Positions 12,619 to 23,295 of a DNA stretch of 64,000 nt are shown piece by piece. The notes beneath the pieces were generated by a model. That model was given only the letters and a program-made list of their open reading frames with translations. It was not told where the DNA came from and searched no databases. Both the position numbers and the translations under genes were made by a program. This DNA comes from Diogma glabrata (Eukaryota > Arthropoda > Insecta > Diptera > Cylindrotomidae), in assembly GCA_963693315.1 (NCBI GenBank), contig OY856188.1, positions 264,611,114 through 264,675,113 of the forward strand, in the 5' to 3' direction. The stretch's first letter is position 1. Each line of letters opens with the position of its first letter.

Positions 12619-13340
12619 GTGTTATGGCAGTGCACCCATTGCATGGTCCAACAGTACCTTGTTAGACGTAATATTTGTTACATCATCATTGCCTTGCTAG
12701 GCGTGTTACATTATATCATACATACATATACATTATATCATTATAGAACAAAATATATTACAGCCCACTACTACTGTCGAGATCGTATTCAATTTAGTTA
12801 TCGGTCCAAATGGTAAAAACCTTAGTATAGGTGGGTTGAACTCTCATATTTTAATCGTAAGGGTTTTCTTCCCTTCAAAAGTTTTGCTCACCACCGCTTT
12901 CATGAGGTTTCTCCGTAGAAGTTTGTTATTTCGAACTGCTCCTAGATATTTTGTCTCCTGTGCAGATTCAATTACGTACCCATCATCCTGATCAGTTTCA
13001 TATTGGAATTCCTTTCTTGGTGAACGGGATCAACGTAGTTTTCTCAGATTGAGTTTAGTGTCACAAATATACACCAGATGTCTACCAGATTAAGTCCCTT
13101 TTATACCATTGCAGAAAGTGCCTACTCAAACTTTCTTTTTTATCTTAGATAGATAGAATTTCATCCTCCATATAAAATGGTCATAAAACTTCAGGGGCAA
13201 TGTTCACTTTGGTTTTTCTTTGTGGTTTTCTGCCTGTTTATAAGATGCTATATAATGGTTTTATTCTGTCGATGAAAATCGTCGTGTTCTTCCTGTGAAT
13301 GAACATAGGGCATAACATTTACCCAGTTTGCGTACAACTG
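12619..13340 (-). other. possible LTR and 3' flank of the Gypsy fragment
   Basis: The sequence TGTTATGGCAGTGC at 12619 has the look of an LTR terminus, and it lies on the correct side to be the 3' LTR of the minus-strand Gypsy element ending near 13350. I could not find a matching second LTR or define the inner boundary, so this remains tentative. No coding region is visible. Confidence 0.25.
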
Positions 13341-13353
13341 TAAACGGCCCTGC

Positions 13354-13900
13354 TTAAGGTGTATTAAGAAATGCGTGTCTGCAGTTGCTGAGATCTTTAG
13401 GGATGAAAATGTCAGAATGATTGGTATGCTTGGAAGAAGTAGGAATTAGAGTCAGCATATTACTATGCGATCTCTTAATAAATTCATAATTGTTGGCTAT
13501 AAGAGAGTCGACAAAAAATTCGACGGGGACTTTAAGAGTTTGACCATACACTAGTTCTGTAAGTGTGCAGTGGAGGTCCTTCTTAAATGGAGTTTTTATG
13601 CCTAGTGATTTCGTGTGGCTGTGAATTGTCTTGTGTGGTCTCACTTTCCTGTGTCAACATTTATTCGCGGCCAAAAATACCTGGATGTTATTAATTTGCG
13701 CGTTGCACGTATGCCAGGATGTGATGAACCATGTAGGTGATTGAAAATCGTTCTTCTGATGTCTTGCACCAGATTTTGTCTTTGTTGCCTGATGATAGTA
13801 TGAACCTAAGTATAACTTTTGATGATGTTGACGGTTTGTCCGGACCACTCAATTTCATAAGTTCATCGTCCTCCTGTTGCAATTTCAGTAAATGTTTCAA
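13354..13900 (-). pseudogene. Gypsy integrase fragments
   Basis: The upstream part (13900-13650) has LQQEDDELMKL and a KIWCKTSEERFSITYMVHH segment resembling the pre-zinc-finger and HHCC region. The downstream part (13644-13354) has FKKDLHCTLTELVYGQTLKV followed by FVDS and, nearer the end, a KDLSNCRHAFLNT motif. That is the C-terminal integrase segment typical of insect and nematode Gypsy elements. The catalytic core between them is deleted or unreadable. Integrase would join element DNA to the chromosome. Confidence 0.75.
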
Positions 13901-14058
13901 GTCAAAAGTAGAAGTGAAGATTTCTGTAAACTATTCTTCACCAAAACATGATAGGTAATCATGATTCAAACACGATAGGTAAATCCAACGACGTTGTCTT
14001 TACCTTTAGTGTGTCTTATGTCTATAATAAACTATGTGATGAAATTTATATGACGTAG

Positions 14059-14449
14059 TCATCGAGGATTTCTTAAAGTTTTTGATGAAATATTTGTAAT
14101 CAGAAGATTTAGGTCAGTGTAGACAGAGAAATTTTGTCCTTCGACAAAATAGCGGAAATTCTTAATGGTGAGATAGATTACTAATAGTTCTCTATCAAAC
14201 GCGGAGTATTTCACTTTAGTAAGAGTGAGTTTCCTGGAGAAAATGCAAATGGCTGCCAACATCCAGTATTGTACTGTTGTAGTACAGCTCCGACTGTAGT
14301 ATTTGAAGCATCTGATTCAACGGTGGCAAGTGATTATTTGACCTTGATGAATAACTCGCTACAGTCTTCTGGCCAAGAAAAATTGGATTTGGTTTTGCCT
14401 TTTTAAATAATATTACCAAATGCTCGTGCATGGGCTCTAACAATTCTAC
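14059..14449 (-). pseudogene. Gypsy RNase H fragment
   Basis: Across two frames the minus strand gives TVESDASNTTVGAVLQQY, then FSRKLTLTKVKYSAFDRELL, IYLTIKNFRYFVEGQNFSVY and TDLNLLI. These are the RNase H signature residues of Ty3/Gypsy pol (the D of SDAS, the E of DREL, the D of YTD). The frame shifts near 14240, between AVLQQ and FSRKL. The enzyme degrades RNA in RNA-DNA hybrids during replication; here it is broken. Confidence 0.85.
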
Positions 14450-15060
14450 TTATTGTCGTTTAAGGCGATGATAATAGTTCACCATGCCATGTTCAGTTAG
14501 ACAAGTGAAAAGTTTCTCCAAGGGCAGGAGACGTTCTGCTTTGGAGCAACTAGTTATGACGATATCATCTATATAGAGAAAGACGAAATCCAGTTCCTTT
14601 GTTACTTAACTAAAAAAGCGTTGGAATGTCTGTGCAGAGTTTCGTGAACTGAGTGAGCTTGATCAATCCCAAAGGTGTTGTTGTAGCGGTTTTGCGGGTT
14701 TCTCATCTGCCTTAGGTATCTGGTGATAAGCTCTTACGAGATCTAATTTTGAAAAAATTTTACATCAGGCTAGTTTAAAGGAAAAATTTTGAATTTCGGA
14801 AATGAGAAATTTATTCGGAACAGTAGCAACGTTAAGCTGTCTATAATTTCCACAAGGTCTTTTTGTCCTTTTTCTGAACTATTTGTAAAATTGGGGACGC
14901 AGGGGAATTAGAAGGATGACCAATAACTAGTTCCACTACATGTTCAAATGCATTCTTAGCAGCTTTGAGTTTCGTCGGATCCAAGCGTCTTGGATTAATG
15001 GATGTAACATTCCATTGGCCATAATGTAAGTAAAAGATCTTAAAAGAGTTGGCAAGCACT
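14450..15060 (-). pseudogene. Gypsy reverse transcriptase fragment
   Basis: The minus strand begins with RRLDPTKLKAAKNAFEHV and then ASPILQIVQKKDKK, the entry to a Ty3/Gypsy RT. It ends with FVFLYIDDIVITS, the catalytic YxDD box with both aspartates kept, followed by LEKLFTCLTEHGMV. The middle section (around 14600-14750) shows a recognisable but broken TTPLGL-type segment with stops. RT would copy element RNA to DNA. This copy is clearly inactive. Confidence 0.85.
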
Positions 15061-15069
15061 TACGTCAAA

Positions 15070-15380
15070 GCTGTTTAAGATGGTCATTGTTGACCAGTGA
15101 TGTATCGCCGGCTCAAGTTAGCGATAAATTCCGAAGGGGTGTGGTTTACCACTTCTTGAAAACCAGACAAAATTCTATCTAAACGTTTGCCAGCATTAGT
15201 AGAATGTTGCTCTTAAACTGCCGGCAATCATATTGACTTTTTGCTGTGGCAAACTCTTTTATTATGTCTATAATCTTAACCACGACTTCTTGCGGCAGAG
15301 CAGCGATGACAAATGTTGTTTCTACGATTAAGAACCAGTCTAATCGTGTCAAAACGTTTGCAATTTTATTTAATTTATGT
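15070..15380 (-). pseudogene. Gypsy gag-like fragment
   Basis: The minus strand reads WFLIVETTFVIAALPQEVV, then IIDIIKEFATAKSQYD, and then, in shifted frames, a segment ending in RYITGQQ-like residues. The pattern (an aromatic residue, A-LP-EV, Y-x-LK, RL-GD) matches the capsid-like gag domain common in insect Gypsy elements. At least two frame changes occur. Gag packages the element RNA; this fragment cannot. It lies immediately upstream of the RT start without an intervening protease, which points to an internal deletion. Confidence 0.5.
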
Positions 15381-15769
15381 TTACCATTTCTTTGTGGGAA
15401 TTTCCAGCATTAGAAGTTCCTTTGTGTGATCTTTCTCGACTGATTATGACATATTGATTATAATAGCAAAACAGGCAAACTTAACTAATAACCAAAATTT
15501 TAAAGAGTAAAATAAAATTGTTTTGTTGATTTTCCGTTTTAATTGCAGACACAAACAAATTTAATGAAAACGTTAACGATTGCAAAAAAAAAATATTGCG
15601 ACGCTGATGTATAGGCTGACTTCACCACAGCTCTGGAAACATAGTGTTCTGGATATATAATGAGCTAATATCCATAAAATACTTTAATTAAAAGCTAACC
15701 AATATTATGGACTTCGTAGTTCTAATAATAAAAATATTAAAGCAGGCAGTAGTATCCCAACAAACATAA

Positions 15770-18700
15770 ATTCTGTTGTACGAGAAAAAGTAAAAAAAAT
15801 TTTATCAGAAGTGACAAAGCGGAAGTTAGGATGCAGAACTGTTGTAAACCGTACTAAATGTGTATGTACCAAATTTCATCCAACTCGATTATCAGGTACA
15901 GAAGCTATTGAGCTTCCAAAATAACAGGTGCTTGGAGGACCCCCTACCACTTTGTTCACTATCACTAAAAAAACTAATCAGTTCCTTGCCATACATATTT
16001 GCATCTTTTTGCAAAGTGTAATCAAAATTACTTAACGAACGAATGTTGTATGCTTCCAACAAACACTAATTGGAACCCTATTCCATAAGTTTCATCATAA
16101 TCACTTCGTTATTGTAGGCTGTAGTGTGCATAAAGACACTGACAAAACTTTAAAAAAGTACAAAAAATTTTTTTTTACCGGAAGTAAAAAACCGGAAGTT
16201 GGGATGCAGAACTATTTTAAACCGTACTACATACTCATGTACCAAGTTTCATCCAATTCGCTTATCAGGTACAGATGTTATAGAGCTTTAAAAAAAACAG
16301 GTGCTCCAGGTACCCCCCACCACTTTGTTCACTATCGCTCAAAAACTAATCAGTTCTTTGCCATACATGTTTGCATCTTTTTCCAAAGTGTCATCAAAAT
16401 TCGTTCACGAACGAATGCTGTGTGCTCCCAACAAACATTGAAAAAAGTGTGACACATTAAACAGGTGTTCGGGAGGACCCCCACCACTTATTCCAATATT
16501 ATCCAAAAACTAATCAGTTCTTTGTTACTTAAGTTTCCATCATTTTCCAAAGTGTCATTAAAATAAATTAATGAACGAAGTCTGTATGCTCCCAACAAAC
16601 TTAAAAAACAAAGTGTGAAAAGTCAGCATTTGTATGGTAGACCCCCCACCACTTTGATCAATGTGTCCCAAAACATGATAATTATCTTTTCACACTAATT
16701 GGAACCCTATTCCATAAGTTTCATCATAATCACTTCATTATTGTAGGCTGTAGTGTGCATAAAGACACTGAAAAAACTTCAAAAAAGTAAAAAAAAAATT
16801 TTTTTTCCGGAAGTGAAAAACCGGAAGTTGGGATGCAGAACTATTGTAAGCCGTACTACATACTCATGTACCAAGTTTCATCCAATTCGCTTATCGGGTA
16901 CAGAAGTTATAAGTTATAGAGCTTTCAAAAAAACAGGTGCTCCAGGGACCCCCCACCACTTTGTTCATTATCGCTCAAAAACTAATCAGTTCTTTGCCAT
17001 ACATGTTTGCATCTTTTTCCAAAGTTTCATCAAAATTCGTTCACGGACGAATGCTGTGTGCTCCCAACAAACATTGAAAAAAGTGTGACACATTAAACAG
17101 GTGTTCGGGAGGACCCCCACCACTTATTCCAATATTATCCAAAAACTAATCAGTTCTTTGTTACTTAAGTTTCCATCTTTTTCCAAAGTGTCATTAAAAT
17201 TGAATAATGAATGAAGTCTGTATGCTCCCAACAAACTTAAAAAACAAAGTGTGAAAAGTCAGCATTTGTATGGTAGACCCCCCACCACTTTGATCAATGT
17301 GTCCCAAAACATGATAATTATCTTTTCACACTAATTGAAACCCTATTCCATAAGTTTCATTATAATCACTTCATTATTGTAGGCTGTAGTGTGCATAAAG
17401 ACACTGAAAAAACTTCAAAAAAGTACAAAAAAAATTTTTTTACCGGAAGTGAAAAACCAGAAGTTGGGATGCAGAACTATTTTAAACCGTACTACATACT
17501 CATGTACCAAGTTTCATCCAATTCGCTTATCACGTACAGAAGTTATAGAGCTTTCAAAAAAACAGGTGCTCCAGGGACCCCCCACCACTTTGTTCACTAT
17601 CGCTCAAAAACTAATCAGTTCTTTGCCATACATGTTTGCATCTTTTTCCAAAGTTTCATCAAAATTCGTTCACGGACGAATGCTGTGTGCTCCCAACAAA
17701 CATTGAAAAAAGTGTGACACATTAAACAGGTGTTCGGGAGGACCCCCACCACTTATTCCAATATTATCCAAAAACTAATCAGTTCTTTGTTACTTAAGTT
17801 TCCATCATTTTCCAAAGTGTCATTAAAATTGAATAATGAATGAAGTCTGTATGCTCCCAACAAACTTAGAAAAAAAAGTGTGAAAAGTCAGTATTTGTAT
17901 GGTAGACCCCCCACCACTTTGATCAATGTGTCCCAAAACATGATAATTATCTTTTCACACTAATTGAAACCCTATTCCATAAGTTTCATTATAATCACTT
18001 CATTATTGTAGGCTGTAGTGTGCATAAAGACACTGAAAAAACTTAAAAAAAGTACAAAAAAATTGTTTTTACCGGAAGTGAAAAACCGGAAGTTGGGATG
18101 CAGAACTATTTTAAACCGTACTACATACTCATGTACCAAGTTTCATCCAATTCGCTTATCGGGTACAGAAGTTATAGAGCTTTCAAAAAAACAGGTGCTC
18201 CAGGGACCCCCCACCACTTTGTTCACTATCGCTCAAAAACTAATCAGTTCTTTGTCATACATGTTTGCATCTTTTTCCAAAGTGTCATCAAAATTCATTC
18301 ACGAATGAATGTTTTATGCTCTCAACAAACATAAAAACTTTGTGGAAAAAACCACCTGTTGTATGGTGGACCCCCCAACCCTTTATCCAATGTGCTCCAA
18401 AAGCTGATAAAATCTTTCTCATGTTATTTAAAAGCTTTTCGCAACGTTTCATGAAAATCGATTGGTAATTGTAGGCTACAGTAGGGATAAACACCTGAAA
18501 AAAAAACTTTTTAACCGGAAGTGACAAACCGGAAGTTGGTATGCAGAAGTATTGGAAACAGTATTAAAACCTTATATACTAAGTTTCAATAAGATCATAG
18601 CTTGGGATCAGAAGTTATTCAAGATTTAAACTTAGAGGTGTTCGGGAGACCCCCCGCCATTTTGTCCAAATTGAAAATGAATCCAGATCTTCTATTTTCA

Positions 18701-18770
18701 AGTGAACCTGTATCATTTGCCAAAGTTTCATCAAGATCCTATGCAGAAAACTCACTTATTGGAATCTCTA
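15770..18770. repeat. satellite with 629/636-bp higher-order units
   Basis: The phrase GTAGGCTGTAGTGTGCATAA occurs at 16114, 16743, 17379 and 18008, giving units of 629, 636 and 629 bases plus a partial fourth. Diverged half-units flank the array (15770-16113 and 18470-18770). Each unit contains about three internal subrepeats marked by CCCCCACCACTT, AAAACTAATCAGTTCTTT and CTCCCAACAAAC. Open frames of about 105-111 residues recur in each unit but follow from the repetition, and two overlap in different frames (17389 and 17391). I do not consider them genes. Confidence 0.9.
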
Positions 18771-19300
18771 GATATCTATTCAATGAGCAGATTATTATAT
18801 TGTTATGTTTTTCTAACTCACAATTTGATAAATGCAATTCCCAAATCACTTTCTGGATTCGATTACTGATTAGTAAGCAAACACACCAGGTTTTATTAAG
18901 TATTCAACTTCTTAATTGTTCCATAACAACGGGAAATAATACAGCCGGGAAACAATATTCCTAACTAAAATATTCTTTCAACAGCTTCAGAAACTCCAAC
19001 CGTTTATTGTAGAAATTTCCAGTAACACAACTTTCAAAATAATACACAAATTATTTATTCTTAATAACACTTATAACTTTATTCACAATAACTTTACCAT
19101 CGCAGGTTTAAAATAAAACTAATTTATTCTACAAGAGGCAAATTGCTTATATAGAATTGTGCATAGTTCTCGACCATTCGAGGTCACTCTTTAAAAACCT
19201 TGAGAAAATATTAGAATATTCGACTTTTTTACGTTATTTTACGTTATGTTGATTTGATTCATAAAATCATTTATTTTATTTATTTTTGACCCAAGTTCCA
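18771..19300. other. AT-rich unassigned stretch
   Basis: I see no gene, RNA or clear repeat here. Confidence 0.4.
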
Positions 19301-19315
19301 AGAAATACAACAACT

Positions 19316-19635
19316 TTATTTCCAGTAGTTTTTATAAAAACACTAATTCAGCTTCTGTTTTAAATGTAAATCTTATTTATTTTTTTTTTTATTTTTATTC
19401 TATATTTCGCCTCATTGGCGTGCGTCATCGGAAATTTTTAAATTTAGAAAATTTGGTTAAAACATTTAACTCATTTTACAATGTTTTAACCAAATTTTCG
19501 ATATATAAAAATTTCCGATGATGCCAATGAGGCGAAGTATAAAATAAAAATGAAAATAAATAAAAAATAAATAAATAAGATTTACATTTAAAACAGAAGC
19601 TGAATCAGTGTGTTTATAAAAACTACTGGAAATAA
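19316..19635. repeat. long inverted repeat, arms about 150 bp, 13-base loop
   Basis: The left arm (19316-19466) and right arm (19480-19635) are close reverse complements with small mismatches and indels, separated by 13 bases. The arms contain CAGAAGCTGAAT and CCAATGAGGCGAA motifs. A 13-base direct repeat GAAATACAACAAC lies on both sides (19302-19314 and 19670-19682). The 74-residue minus open frame across the right arm is not a gene. Confidence 0.9.
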
Positions 19636-19784
19636 ATTGAATAATCAGCATTTCACAATTTTGCATATTGAAATACAACAACACTTTCATTTCATTAGTT
19701 TGTTGTTGTGTTTTGTTGTCATTTGATTTTTCTGCAAGTGACTGGATCGTCTAGATTTTTTTGTAATCGTAACAATATGAAGTA

Positions 19785-19990
19785 GGCTTTAAATCGTAAA
19801 AGCTCCAAAAATAGCAGATTTTCCATCCAAAAAGAAAATATTCACAAAATCTGCGGTCCTAGACCGGTTGGTCGATTGAGCTCAAACTTTACGAACACGA
19901 TGCATGTTCAACTCGTTCCAACTCGTTCCTCTGGAGTTCAAAAAGCATATAGATTAACTATTGACGATTACGCCAAAATTTAGTGATGAT
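19785..19990 (-). repeat. dispersed repeat family D, copy near 19.8 kb
   Basis: The segment reads AAATCGTAAAAGCT, then GCAGATTTTCCATCC, then GAGCTCAAACTTTACG. It corresponds in reverse orientation to the sequence at 53510-54010 and 58495-58795. Confidence 0.6.
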
Positions 19991-19999
19991 CAAAAATAT

Positions 20000-22150
20000 T
20001 TTGATAATAAATAAAAAATCTTTTACGTTTGACCTCTCACCAAAAAATATACCCTAAAAATAATCTTTTGTTCTAAATTCCAGATCAAGGTGAAAGTTAC
20101 CTACTTACGTGCATATCTAATTATTTAGCAACGCCCTCTTCATACAAAATATTAAATAAGTTCACAGATTGCGTGTTGTTTTGAATGACATAGAAAATTC
20201 CTTATTATACCATTTCTAATTTAATTATATGAAATATTTATTTAAGTTTCGTTCAAAAATGTTTTTTTGTATATATAAAACCAAATATAATTTAATTGAA
20301 ATTTACGTTTAATCTCACGTGTGCTAATTACGAAACAATAATTAATTCAACTTATAATTCGTTAAATAGTTAGACATGAGCAAATTAGTTTTTTCCAAGA
20401 TAGGAGTTGAAAAGAATGAAAGGCTCAGAAATATGGATTATAATTATTACGTTTATGTGGAATACATACACATGTTTGTAGCATAAAGTTATGGAATTGA
20501 ATTTACATTAATATTTTGAATGATATATTTTGGTTTAGTAGACATGTTAAGCAGAATAGGGTGTTTTTATCTTGATCTATTCAATTTTAATATTTAATTA
20601 GTTTTTTTTGGAAATCATCAAATACTTATCTGATGATTTTGAATGAAATGTAATTAATTTTTAAAATTGTATGGATCTAGATAAAAATACCATTTTCTTA
20701 ATTCAATGTTACAAGGATATGCAGATAGGTTTTGGTTACAGTTAAAAAATGCTATACTGTGGAACTAACTCAAGCTTTAAGCAACATGTTCATGTTTTTA
20801 AAAATAAATCTCTCTGTTTAGGTTTGAATTATAAGTGATCGGTGGTGATAATTTTTGTTCACATTTTGTTTAATAAATACTTATTAAACTGTTATTATAT
20901 CTTACTTGCCAAAATTTCGAAGTTTCATGTCGTACTTTTCGTGGTATCAATTAAAAGCATTCGGGTGAAAATGTTTGATTTTGATAGTTTGACTATTTGC
21001 ACCAGCAATATGCAGAGCAATACGAATATAGAAATTGATCTTAAGAATGATGACCTTGTCTTCATTCAAGTCATTATTGATGACGATGTTCATCAAACAC
21101 AGTAAGAACACAGATTTTGTAATGGTCGAAATATGTTCCTTTAAACATAATTCGGTGTTCAATCAAAATTGCTCATAAGTTTGGAATAAAAATAGATATT
21201 GTGTTGAATAAAGAAAAAAGGTGAAGCAATGTTAGAAAATTGAAGTTTGGCTTATATTTGCCAATATTTGCCTTATATTTAACATAGCGTGTTAAATGCA
21301 GGTTGTAAACAACAATAACAATGGTGGCGTCTTCCACTAAATTTAAAAGTTATTTAGATAAATTATACGAGATTTAAAGTGACCAACATTTTTTCTATCT
21401 GCCATTTTTCTCGATTCTGCCGCTTTTTCGTTCGGCAAACGCGCAAACATTACGATTTCCTGAGAATCATATAGATTTTTGTAATCACAATTTTTTTTTA
21501 TTGATTAAAATTAAAAATTCAATTAAAATTAACCCAAACAGTCGATTATCAGATTTGAAAAAAAGAGACAAATTTTTGTTGGACAAGGTTACCCGAACCG
21601 ACAGGAGTTGAAATAAAACATTTGTTACGAATTTTTCGCTTTTCAACGCAATTTTTTCTATTTTTTCTATTTCTATTCTAGTGACTTATAATTCTAAGGT
21701 TACAATCGTTTTCTAAAACAAATTTTCACACCGATTTCTCAAAAACGGCTCGTTCGATTTGGATGATTTAAATTGTGTTCTATTTGGGTTTATTCACAGA
21801 GGGTCCCATAATTTTTTTTATGATGTGAAAAATACCGTTATTCAAAAAATTGGAAAAAACCATATTTTTTATGCATTTTCGTTGATTTCGTCAAAACATA
21901 TTATTCTGTTTGTTTGTTGTGGGCAGTATTATATTGCTATACTTGTCGAGGTTATCGTAAATAATTTTCTATGACGGGGAATGTGTATGCCGTTTGTGCA
22001 AAAAATCGCAAAACCATAATTAATAGATTGTCACTGATGAAAGTATTTCCAGCATTTGAAGTTATTACTTTTAGAACGCTTTCTAGCCGACATTTGCTTT
22101 ATGACTACACTAAAAATAAAAAAATAAAAAAACCTTTTTAAAAAAAAATA
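20000..22150. other. AT-rich unassigned stretch
   Basis: I see no recognisable gene. The open frames at 20842-21105 (plus), 20947-21162 (minus) and 21759-21974 (plus) lack motifs. The part at 21600-22080 has the texture of interspersed repeat DNA but matches nothing else clearly in the window. Confidence 0.4.
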
Positions 22151-22157
22151 GAACCGA

Positions 22158-22703
22158 CTTCAGAAAAAACAAAAGAGGCACAAAAAAGTGAATAATAACT
22201 CAATTGTTGCTTTTAGAAACAAAAATACGTTACATTTTGATTAATTTAATTTAATTATACCTTACTATAGACAAAAATATTACGCTATTATACAAAGTTA
22301 CTATATTCAAATAGTTACGTTTTATTTTAATTATTATAGTTATTATAGTTGTTATAATAGTTATTATATTTTAAAAGTTATTTGTAGTACAAAACTGTTG
22401 GAAATCGATGCCAAACCCGAGACATATTAGTCGGTTTTTCGTCAATGTGGCACCGACTTCGAACAGTTTTGTACTACAAATAACTTTTAAAATATAATAA
22501 CTATTATAACAACTATAATAACTATAATAATTAAAATAAAAAGTAACTATTTTAATATAGTAACTTTGTATAATAGCGTAATTTTTTTGTCTATAGTAAA
22601 GTATTATTAAATTAAATTAATCAAAATGTAACGTATTTTTGTTTCTAAAAGCAACAATTGAATTATTTTTCACTTTTTTGTGCCTCTTTTGTTTTTTCTG
22701 AAG
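22158..22703. repeat. long inverted repeat, arms about 242 bp, 62-base spacer
   Basis: The left arm (22158-22399) starts CTTCAGAAAAAACAAAAG, and the right arm (22462-22703) ends with its reverse complement CTTTTGTTTTTTCTGAAG. The arms match with only a few differences, and weaker pairing continues a little into the spacer. The spacer holds ACCGACTTCGAACAG, related to ACCGACTTCAG just outside the left arm. No coding sequence is evident, so this is a foldback element or recombination product. Confidence 0.92.
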
Positions 22704-23187
22704 GTAATATAGCTTCATTCATGCAATGATTGCTATAAACATTCACTACAATTTCGAAAATAATTTTGGTGATCACATTTACGACAACTAATAACCTTTT
22801 TAGTAGCATGGATAATTCTTTCGTTTGAGACTGCCGTCCTGGTATATGTTTGGCAGGTTCACAGGTTGATTTTCATTTTGTGAAGACATACGCTTTCATT
22901 TGCTTTACTCTATTCAAAATTCAACGAACTTTGAGTCCGCCATTTTATACTTGAGAGTATAATCACATATTATGTTTTTACGTTACGTGCTTGTTAAATG
23001 CCAGAGAGTAGAAAAATCGAAGTTTGCCATTGGAATGTTTTAAAATCTAGTTTTCCGAGATAATTGTAATAAAAATCAGTTAAAAAAGAGAACTCTATTC
23101 GTTTTCACTTGTACACACTAAAAAGTCCCCTAAAATAAAGAAAGTTCTATTCGTAGCTGTTAGCTAGGAAAAATCAGAATTATAACA
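22704..23187 (+). repeat. probable 5' LTR of the BEL/Pao element, left end undefined
   Basis: The right end is well placed: ATAACA ends at 23187, two bases before a TGGCGCCC primer-binding-like site. An AATAAA polyadenylation signal lies at 23134-23139. I cannot find the TG start because no matching 3' LTR exists in the window, so the left boundary is only the edge of the inverted repeat. Confidence 0.5.
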
Positions 23188-23189
23188 TT

Positions 23190-23205
23190 TGGCGCCCCCG
23201 GGTGG
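23190..23205 (+). other. putative tRNA primer-binding site of BEL/Pao
   Basis: TGGCGCCCCCGGGTGG starts two bases after the presumed LTR end CA, where LTR elements place the site complementary to a tRNA 3' end (TGG pairs with CCA). The gag start codon follows at 23296, about 90 bases on. Confidence 0.6.
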
Positions 23206-23295
23206 ACATCAGTATTTTAGTGTGAAATTCGAAATTTGTAAATTGAGTCAAACGTAATTTTTATCTTCGTTTGAGATTACGTAATCGTCGATGAA

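Larger units (their letters stand above)
13350..15380 (-). mobile_element. decayed Ty3/Gypsy LTR retrotransposon, internal region
   Basis: Reading down the minus strand the order is a gag-like segment (15380-15070), RT (15060-14450), RNase H (14440-14059) and integrase parts (13900-13354). RT before RNase H before integrase is the Ty3/Gypsy order. Protease and much of gag are missing, since gag abuts RT directly, so an internal deletion has occurred. Many frameshifts and stops are present. Confidence 0.85.

Noticed and set aside
16126..18468. Recurrent open frames of about 67-111 residues in the satellite
   Set aside because: They repeat because the DNA repeats. Overlapping frames are equally open, and no protein motif is present.
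6901..18770. CRISPR-like or phage-like repeat arrays
   Set aside because: The repeats have no regular unique spacers and the context is eukaryotic transposon DNA.
20842..21974. Small plus and minus open frames
   Set aside because: They are short, AT-driven, without motifs or splice context.
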